Source: Anthostomella pinea (Eukaryota > Ascomycota > Sordariomycetes > Xylariales > Xylariaceae). Taken from it: DNA of 64,000 bases. The position numbers were made by a program, and so were the translations under genes. Positions 56,543 through 64,000 of this stretch are shown here, in pieces; within the stretch, counting starts at the first letter, position 1, and every line of letters begins with the position of its first letter. The stretch is taken from positions 4,278,001-4,342,000 of the forward strand of contig CAUWAG010000020.1 of assembly GCA_963556695.1 (NCBI GenBank), written 5' to 3'. The notes beneath the pieces were generated by a model that saw nothing but the letters and a program-made list of their open reading frames with translations, was not told the DNA's origin and did not search any database.

Positions 56543-58159
56543 CTACGCCAGAGCCTCATTCTCCCTTTCCTTGTGTAGACAAGTGACTGCCCAACGCTTC
56601 AGTCCCATCCTCACCAGCGGATCTTCGAATACTCGATCCCCAATCATAGCCTCTGAAGATGAAGGGTGCAGGACAAGGGCCCTCGATACCACATAGCAGT
56701 GGACGAAGACCGCGGGGCCTTCGTAGCCGTGGATCAGCGTCTCCTCGAGAGTCGTGGGCGTCAGTCGATGACACTGTGCGACTTGTTTCCACGCACGCTT
56801 CACGTCATCCGCGAGGTTATAAGGCCAGATACTTGCCCAATTGATCACGGCTATCGGGTCCAAGATTACGTACTGGAAGATGCCAGCGCCGGCCGTGGTC
56901 GCGTTGTAGATCTCTAGGGAGTGCAATGCTGGCTACTACGTTAACATCTTGTCTTTAAACCCGTATGGCTAAATTCTAGATGAAGAAGGAAAGGGAACAA
57001 CAGAGCTTGTTCTCGAAACCAAGGCTCGGGGTCTTGGGATGGGATGCTTTTTATACGTACCATTCGTTTCGCTGCCGTCGCAGCTGATTGCAAAAGATCG
57101 CGAGGAGAAGCCGAGTCCGCGTCTTTCGCTATGAGCCCCGAAGTCAGGGTAAGGTGTCGCAAGTTTTTCCAGCTTGGTAGGCGAGGTGTTGCTCGGGGAC
57201 GAGAAAAGGATTCAAAGAAATGTCGGGCATCTATCAAGTTACAGAGCCCGAGCTCCTCCAGGGAGTGGCTGCGTCGACCAAGATCTTCAATGTTTCTGGC
57301 GAGGGTTGCGTCTTTCTTTGCTCGTGGGCCTTGGAAGGTCTCGCAGTGTTGGAAGATGTTGATTTTCTTCAGCGAGACTGCCCAACGGTTCACCCCTTCA
57401 GCAAGCCCTACAAGGTCATGTTAGCTTATGACGACACTCAGTATGTTGCATCGCGGAATACTCACAAGAATCAAAGATATCGGCCCACAATCCGGAAGGG
57501 TGGTGCCAGAGCTCGAGATGGATATCATCAAGTCGAAGGAGTTTACAGGCAACCAAGTCGGAGATTGTCGTGTGGCGAAATCTGCGCATGTTGCGACGCA
57601 GCAAACTCAAACCAGTCACGTTGCTGACCGAGGGGAGTTCATCGCCTACCAGGGAGACCTCCACAGGGAGAAACCTGTCCTCGCCCATCGACGTCAAACC
57701 CGCTGCCCCAGACATGTTGCCCTGGTCACTTGGAGAGTGTGCGCTAAGCTCCAGATTGATGCCACGGCCGTTTCGCTCCAGGACCTGGTCCGCATCCCAC
57801 TTGCTCAGCACGGTGAATAGCCGTAGCAGGGCGTCCGAGGAGACCGACAATTCCGTGTCTTCCTCTTCTGATGTTTCCCCAGTATCACTGGGCAGTCGAC
57901 TATATGTTGGTAATTCGATACGGAACCACAGGTGTTTGAGGCAGCCTTGACGTCGCAGGCTCCCCGAGAAGATCTTCTCGAACTCGTAGAGGCATTTGGG
58001 CGTGACCTCCAGCGTCTCCAAGGTTTTCTCCTCGATGACCATCTGCCACCCCTTGCATACCACTGAGCACGATGCTCTCGAAGATGGCTTTGAGGCATCG
58101 TCATGGATGTATTGAAAGACCTTCCGTTTCAGTTCTACTGGGAGGCCGTGCCACGACAT
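56543..58159 (-). CDS. F-box domain protein
   Basis: Three exons, 58159-57466, 57407-56961 and 56913-56543, with introns of 58 and 46-47 nt, give 503 residues. An F-box sits at the extreme N-terminus: MSWHGLPVELKRKVFQYI, then ASCSVVCKGWQMVIEEK. The rest has leucine-spaced segments such as SHSLEELGLCNLIDARHFFE and WKNLRHLTLTSG, suggesting degenerate LRR-like repeats. The last exon includes FQYVILDPIAVINWASIWPYN. F-box proteins link substrates to the SCF ubiquitin ligase through Skp1; this substrate is unknown. The first intron is clear (GTGAGT..TTGTAG). The second uses a poor donor (GTTTAA) but is the only choice that keeps phase and avoids the stop at 56941, so the C-terminal exon is less certain. 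Confidence 0.8.
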
Positions 58160-59509
58160 GGTGGTGGATTGCGGTTGGATTCCTTCGTCAAGTCTGAGGG
58201 GCTTGTCGGCTGGGAGTTGAGGAAGATTTGGGGTGCCGCTGGGGTTTCAAAGTAGGGTAGGAATGGGAAGAGGAAGAATGAAGCAAGTACGTGAACCGTA
58301 ACTATATAATCTTGCGTCAAGAGAAGAATTAGCTCTTTTGGCGGGACTAGCTGTGGTATGTAGCAACCTTATTTGCCTCGTTGCACTTACCTCACTTACC
58401 TTACAACTAGTGAAACTCTAACCAAGCCACCTCGACACAGTTATATATCGACGTGGCTTGCTGGAGTACATTGGGCCCCTTATCTGACTTTGCTTTCGGT
58501 ATAGTAGATTGCACAAGCCCTTCTTCCCCTTGGTACTTACAACCGCCAATGTTATCAACTGACATCTTGTAGCGGTAACACGCCTCTCCCTCAGGCATAC
58601 AGCTAAGGTTGCCCATCGCCCTCTGCGCATCTTCATTACCAGGTCGCATGTCGGAGATGTTTAGAAGAGAACAAGTATCAGCTTAAGGGGCGCGCTAATC
58701 AATTGGCCCTTGGAATACTGCTCAGCCCAAGTGAATAGTTGTGAGATTTCAAAGTGTTCTATTGAAGGAGAGAAATCAGGAGTAGTTCCTGAAGGGCAGA
58801 AGGCCCTTATATATATAAGGAATACAGAAAGAATGTATGTGAAAAGGCCAGTGTGTCCTTTTCTAGCAATCCTAGCACAAAGGACAGATATGGGGTTTTG
58901 GTAGGATTGGTGACGTTGAGACCTCAGGGTGAACCAGAACCCCTAGATTCCAACAATAGTTCAACCGCTTCGAAACTCTAACATTGTAAACCTCAACATT
59001 TACGCCTTCGTTACCTATACAAGACTACCATCGTGTATTGTCATACCTAATCCACCGTGCCATAGTACTGTATAGTGAGCATATTAGCGAGTACAAGGGC
59101 TTCTAGGAGCGAGACTGATCACTAAGTTTTGTGAGGCGCCCGGGAAATAAAAGCGCCTCCATGCGGATACCCAGAAGGTTTGATCGGTCTCCGCTTGTCG
59201 AAGAGGCTGTGGCATGGCTTGGGGAGATAATGTTCGCAAAAGTGGCGCAAGCCTATAAGATCGTTCGCAACCTAAAAATATCGGTATACCGGTAGGTACA
59301 TTACGCTCTAGCTTATTAAAAGGAGGGAGGCGCTATTTGAAAATGTTAGTCTAGAAACTATGTTGTTAAGACATGGATGTTGAAGGCTCGCGTTAGAGAT
59401 CACACCAGCCCAGCTGATGAGATTGATGTCTGCTAGGGCTCCTTTGTCTATATGGCAGAGCTATGTATATTCTGGCTGGCATAGGTCGAAATGATATGCA
59501 GTGAAATAA
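58160..59509. other. Transition region with possible transposon debris
   Basis: Follows the F-box promoter. A short minus-strand frame at 58407-58649 has several cysteines (LSCMPEGEACYRYK, IGGCKYQ) but no start or signal peptide. From about 58690 to 58955 the sequence has LTR-like traits: a palindromic TATA region CCTTATATATATAAGG (58805-58820) and a terminus CCTAGATTCCAACA at 58942-58955. No matching TGTTGG start was found, so an LTR cannot be proved. Confidence 0.35.
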
Positions 59510-60249
59510 GTAGTTATTCAGCACTTATACTGGTTAATATTTCCAGTTATAATCGCTTAAGCTAGCTGATTAAGGTACATAGTTTTTTACTTAAACTAAT
59601 TGCCTCTAAATTATACTAAGAGCGGAGATAAGGACTTATTATTAAATATTATAACATTAATAAGCGTATAATAAGCTTAAATAAGGTTTTTAATAGCTTT
59701 AAAAGCTAAATGTATTAAAGCGCTAGCTTTAAAGCATTTATAATACCTTTATAACATTGTAAACGCTAGCTTTTAATTAGTTTAAATAATATGTATTTAT
59801 TATAATTATTTAATGATTTTAAAGAATTTCTTAGCTATTAAAAAAAAAGCTTCACCCTTAGTTTAAAAGACTGTTTCCTCTTCTTTTTAATATAAAAAAC
59901 ACTTAATAATCTTATATAATAATATTTCTCTTACGATTTTTAAACCTTTTATAAACTTTTACTACTATTTAATATCATCGTTCTTATTATTTAAGTAATT
60001 ATATCTTCTAATAGCTTTATAAAGCTTAATTACTTTCATGTCGCTTTTTTATTATTTTCCGATACGTATTTATTCCTTTATATAAAAGATTTATAAGCTA
60101 TTTATTTACATATATACTACTTATTACATTATATTTAAATCAACAATTACTACTTTCTTAAAAGCTAGTCGGCAAATCTAATTAAAAGGCTTTAGTTTAA
60201 TAAATAAAGTACTTATTTAAATTATTCACTTTTTAGCTTTTTATTTAAA
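59510..60249. other. Very AT-rich block, left part (probable RIP-mutated DNA)
   Basis: Sequence is dominated by A and T with abundant TA and AA/TT dinucleotides, very few C or G, and no ORF above 60 codons in any frame. It contrasts sharply with the roughly balanced composition of the rest of the window. This is typical of repeats destroyed by C-to-T repeat-induced point mutation in filamentous ascomycetes, followed by drift. The original element cannot be identified. Confidence 0.75.
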
Positions 60250-61142
60250 AGCTGTGAGATTCTAGAAGGGTCACAAGCCTTGGGGGTGTGAGCGGTCGCT
60301 ACAAATGTTGTTGTCATTCTCAAGTATGCTCGGCAGGGCTAATCTAAAGCTAAATACCATACTGCACCATGCCTAATTTAAGGCCTTATAGCTACTTATA
60401 AAAGTCTTTTAAGGTGTGACGAGCCGTCTAACCTATAAGGCTAAAGGGTTCTATAGGGTTTATGTTCTGAGGTAAGTCAACACAAAGGACGATAGAGGCT
60501 TCTGTCAACTAGAAGACACTCAGATGCTGGGGCTTGGTCTGAACTGGGTTCACTGTGTAGTCGAGTCGTCAGGAGATTTCTCCCACCTTAGGGTTGGCTA
60601 AGATGCTTAGATTGATCACTGAGGTAGAGACTGTCTATCTATCTGGTTGGGAAATGTCTCTCCTTATATATCCAATCTCTCTGTCACGGCGAGTGGCACC
60701 TAAGACGAGACAAAGCAGACGACAAGGGGGTAACCGACTCTATAGACGAAAATATCGAAGATGAAGAAAGGAATGAAAGAGAGCTAGATACAGGTGGGAG
60801 ACATAGCCATCTAGATGAACCCCTGGCCAGGGTGTGATGTGGGGCGCAGTAGGTTGCGCTGGTGTGTGCCTTCACACTGCCCTCACACTCTCCCTCACTG
60901 ATTAGGTGGCTCACCCTGGATCACCGGTGATCCAAGGTGATCCTGCTCACTGGATCACCACGGTGATCCAGTGATCCAAATTCTTAGTCACGTGACCCAG
61001 GTTTTGCTGGTCACATGATCTGTGTACCGTTGCTCCGTTGCTCCGATCTCTCCACTGATCAGCACCCCACTTACTGGTCAACCTGTTTCCAATCGTCTCC
61101 TCTTGGCCTGCTATCAGGCCGCACTGTTCGTTGGTTCATAAC
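60250..61142. mobile_element. Island of normal composition inside the AT-rich block, possible solo LTR
   Basis: From TGTGAGATTCTAGAAGGG at 60250 to GGTTCATAACA at 61142 the composition returns abruptly to about genome average. It starts with TG and ends with CA, contains a TATA-like TTATATATCC at 60664-60673, and has no convincing ORF. This is the size and form of a solo LTR inserted after the surrounding DNA had become AT-rich. No exact target-site duplication is visible (AAAGC before, TTTAT after), so the borders and the LTR label are tentative. Confidence 0.4.
60918..60977. repeat. Cluster of GGATCACC / GGTGATCC inverted repeats
   Basis: A perfect 16-bp palindrome GGATCACCGGTGATCC lies at 60918-60933, with another GGTGATCC at 60936-60943. 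A second inverted pair GGATCACC-AC-GGTGATCC is at 60952-60969, and AGTGATCC ends at 60977. That makes five or six copies of one 8-bp word within 60 bp, in both orientations. Confidence 0.85.
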
Positions 61143-62875
61143 ATTTATTAAGGCTTAAAAAATTAGTTGAAATAATAAAAAGAAAGCTTTGAAAAAATAG
61201 ATATTAATTGTAAATTAACATAAATAAAGCATTAAAAAGTTTACTATTAAAGCAATCTTATTAAAGTAGCTTTATATATTGCTTACTTATTTAAAAACAA
61301 ATAAAGAGTATTTTTATTTTATTTTATCATAGATTTAAGCGTTTCGTGCTTTTTAAAGCTTTTAGAGCTTATAAGAAGTATATAAATATATATATTTGAA
61401 CTAAATATGACTTTATTATAATAAAATCACATACTGTTTATTCTCGAAATATATAATTAGTTGATTAAAAAGCATGTTAAAATAAATGGTTTAAAATATG
61501 ATTAAATAGCTTTGTAAAGCTTTAATAAGTAGTTATAAAGCCTTAATTTAAATAGTTATAATTCCTTAATTTAAATATTGAGGTATTAATACAAATAATT
61601 CAATAAATAAATTAAAAGATCTAGTCTTTAAATTAAAGTGGTTTAATAGTTCGAATTAAGGAATTTGAAAGATCTGGATAAGTATATAAATGTAAAATGC
61701 TACTATAACTAGCCGACTTAAACTTCTTTCAATATATCGCGTTTTTTATAATCTACTTGGCGACTTAAAATTTAATATATACTTAAAAAGCTTAGAATTT
61801 ATTATATTTTAAAATACGACTATATATGAGGATTTAAATTTTATATACTCTCTAGCTTTCGTTTAATCTTAAGGATACAGTAAAGTTTAATAAACATATA
61901 TTTCTGATTATTAAAAGGTAATGGTATTTATAAAAGCGTCCCTATGATTCAAAAGTATAATCGTTAAAATCCGCGCGTAGTTTTAAGATAAAACTTTTTT
62001 AATTTTTTCGCGCTTAAAATTACGTTATAATTAAAAGCCTTAAACGTTGCGTTACGTATAAAAACATAAACTAAACTTGATTGTTAATTTAACTAAGCGA
62101 TATAAGTATTAAGTTATTATTCAAAAATCTATATAATAATATATGCTTAATTATTTCGAGATTTAAGCCTTTAAAGTATGAAAAGCTTATTAAAGCTTTT
62201 ATTAAATATTATGGGTATTTTAAATTAAGTATTTACTATATAAACGCCGTTTTTACGTTTTTTATAAGAAAACTTTATTAAAAGATCTTTATAAAAACTT
62301 TTAATCGCTTTAAAGAACTTTTTACGATATATCTTTATAAAAATTCCAATAGTTAATAAATAAAATAATTATTAAACTTAAAAAGCCTTTATACGGCTTT
62401 AAATAAAGCCTTCACTAATAATAAAAGCGCTTTTAAAATTCTTTTTCAAAGCTCGGCTTTAAGCGTTCAATTTTTAATAATGCCGTTTATTACTTTATAA
62501 AAAGTAATTTACTCGTAATTCATTATATCAATATTTTGTCTTTAAAAATAAATCAATTTAAAGTTAATTAGTTTTAAAAGAAAGAATTTAAAGATTTTAA
62601 ATAAAACATTTAAAAGTTATATAATACTTTTTTAACGTTACAATTATTTAATATTATGCAAATCGCCCTTTATAGTTTTTTTAAGTACATATATTTAACG
62701 TATGGTAAAAGCCTTTAATTAAGCTTGTATAATGCGTTTAAACGTGCTTATTTCACCCTATATAGTTATTATAATGAATTAAAATAAGGTTAAAAGCGAT
62801 AATATCTTAAAAGTTACTTATAAGTATTAGTTTTAAATCAAATTTAAACCCTTTTTTACTACCTTAAATAAAGAG
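61143..62875. other. Very AT-rich block, right part (probable RIP-mutated DNA)
   Basis: Same character as the left block: long A/T runs, frequent TTTAAA/AAGCTTT words, and no ORF above 60 codons over 1.7 kb. The right border near 62870 is abrupt (AATAAAGAGACGGCAAGTGTG). Confidence 0.75.
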
Positions 62876-63290
62876 ACGGCAAGTGTGCTGCCTATTTCGG
62901 CATGTTCTGCCTCCAAATCTGGCAGTGCATTTGCCAGCGATCCGCTGCCGCTTTAAGCTGCATACCCCACCATGCGCCCCTATACACATGGGCCTTGTAC
63001 TTTGATGTATCGTTCAGAGTACTCATGTCCACAATCACGACCCAAATCCTAGACTCTTATTCAGTTTGGTATCTGGCACCGATGCTGTGTTCTTTTCCTT
63101 TCCTTGTTTGCTCGGCCTGTCAGCAGCATAACCAGAGATGGCTCACATATTCCTTTTAAATACCAGTTCTCTCGCTCCATTCTGGCAACAATGTTTTTTT
63201 GGTTTTCTCTTCCTTATTACCTCCAGTTAAATGAGCGCAACGTTTTCTAATGAACTGCACTTATTATGATCGATTATTCCTTATAGCATT
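62876..63290. other. Flank between AT-rich block and FluG-type pseudogene
   Basis: Composition returns to moderate GC content. A short frame at 62902-63159 has no recognisable content. This could be the promoter or degraded 5' part of the gene relic that follows. Confidence 0.35.
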
Positions 63291-64000
63291 AATAGCATAG
63301 CCCGCCAACGTGCCAACGATGACCCATACGACTCATAAGTCACCGGCGACTTGTACAACACAGACGCATCTTTCTCCGCAGTAGGAGATGCGGATGCTAA
63401 CGACTTCCTTGACGTGGACAAGGATGTATCTAGCCTAGAAAGCGACATGCCGGATATAGAGGACTTCAGTGATGACGATTCCAATGTTACAGATCAAGTC
63501 TACCTCTTTGCAGGGAATGTTCATCCGCTGGAGTACTACCAGAGGGCGCTACAAGAGTTCAAGGAGTGTGCTTTTGATGGCAGAGATTATAGTCCTGGAA
63601 GCACTATATAACTTAACGCAATCGAGAAGCAGTGGCGGACATAAGTCATTCCAGTGCTTTATGTCTTCTCATGCTAATAATATTTTTCTGGCAGGTTCTT
63701 TACTGACGTTGTGGGACGGGATCCCCAGACTTGCTTCGAGTCTATTAATATCCGTCTCCTCTACAACTTTTTTGATTAGTCCTTGAACCAGATGATTGGT
63801 AAGAATGGACAGAAAAAAAGAGGAACAAAGAAGAGCAGTTCACTAGGCACAAATTGGAAAGTCTTTTGTCTTGTGTATGAGACGGCCATGGGTGCGAAGC
63901 TCGATACGAAATTAAACCGCAATATGCATAAGGTAAATAGGAATTTAATGACCTACTAAAGACCTATTTCTAATATTTTCTTTCAGGTCTTAAGATCACT
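63291..64000 (+). pseudogene. FluG-domain-type gene relic with six in-frame stops, running off the window
   Basis: One reading frame (codon starts at 63318, 63351 and so on) stays continuous from about 63318 to 63932 but holds stops at 63336, 63609, 63642, 63675, 63678 and 63777. Its content is protein-like and ordered: an acidic stretch (SDMPDIEDFSDDDSN), then YYQRALQEFKECAFDGRDYS, NAIEKQWR, LLYNFFD-stop-SLNQ, TKKSSSLGTNWKVFCLVYE and KLDTKLNRNMHK. This pattern matches my memory of the N-terminal part of fungal FluG-domain proteins. An intron with intact signals (GTAAAT..TTTCAG, 63933-63986) follows, and the next exon runs past position 64000. No frameshift is needed, and stops such as TAG where Trp is expected fit G-to-A/C-to-T mutation. 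Start and end are unknown. Confidence 0.6.

Noticed and set aside
58690..58955. Copia-type LTR ending in CCAACA
   Set aside because: The expected TGTTGG start, duplicated target site and primer-binding site were not found, so it was left as possible debris only.
1..64000. CRISPR array, bacterial operon or ribosome-binding-site signals
   Set aside because: The sequence is eukaryotic, with introns throughout; no regularly spaced direct repeats were seen.

Overview
The window reads as nuclear DNA of a filamentous ascomycete (Pezizomycotina, probably Sordariomycetes). Genes carry short GT-AG introns, mostly 46-90 nt, with CTRAC/TAAC branch sites. The gene set includes an OLE1-type desaturase with a fused cytochrome b5 domain, a LaeA-like methyltransferase and a Zn2Cys6 regulator. 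Extremely AT-rich blocks next to a gene relic killed only by nonsense codons resemble repeat-induced point mutation (RIP). No species is claimed.

Layout. 1-2681: non-coding, with a 356-bp inverted-repeat (MITE-like) element carrying telomere-type TAACCC units. 2682-5392: a kinase-fold protein with altered catalytic motifs. 7349-10477: two Ser/Thr-stalked single-pass membrane proteins on the minus strand. 13666-15235: delta-9 fatty acid desaturase. 17180-20711: SNF2/RING helicase of the Rad5/HLTF type. 21670-21768: tRNA-Ser with an intron. 22555-23901: two small uncharacterised genes. 25294-27734: type II phosphatidylinositol 4-kinase. 27735-36665: gene-poor, holding a Cys-containing partial gene and a ten-exon LaeA-like methyltransferase. 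36666-58159: gene-dense core with AIM41, an acidic Gln-rich protein, gamma-tubulin complex component 2, proteasome alpha-5, a six-exon Zn2Cys6 factor, Rrp8, Ddi1 and an F-box protein. 59510-62875: AT-rich, almost ORF-free DNA interrupted by a 0.9-kb island of normal composition. 63291-64000: N-terminal part of a FluG-domain-type gene with six in-frame stops.

Most recognised genes are housekeeping: lipid desaturation, phosphoinositide signalling, DNA repair, microtubule nucleation, protein turnover (proteasome, Ddi1, F-box) and rRNA modification. They do not form a pathway cluster. The LaeA-like gene stands alone, with no biosynthetic backbone gene visible nearby. Gene models were built by hand from frame, phase and splice signals. 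Where all exon phases agree and family motifs cross the junctions, confidence is high. The most unusual gene-structure features are a DDI1 start codon split by an intron (AT|G) and very short exons (13, 14 and 25 nt) in three genes.
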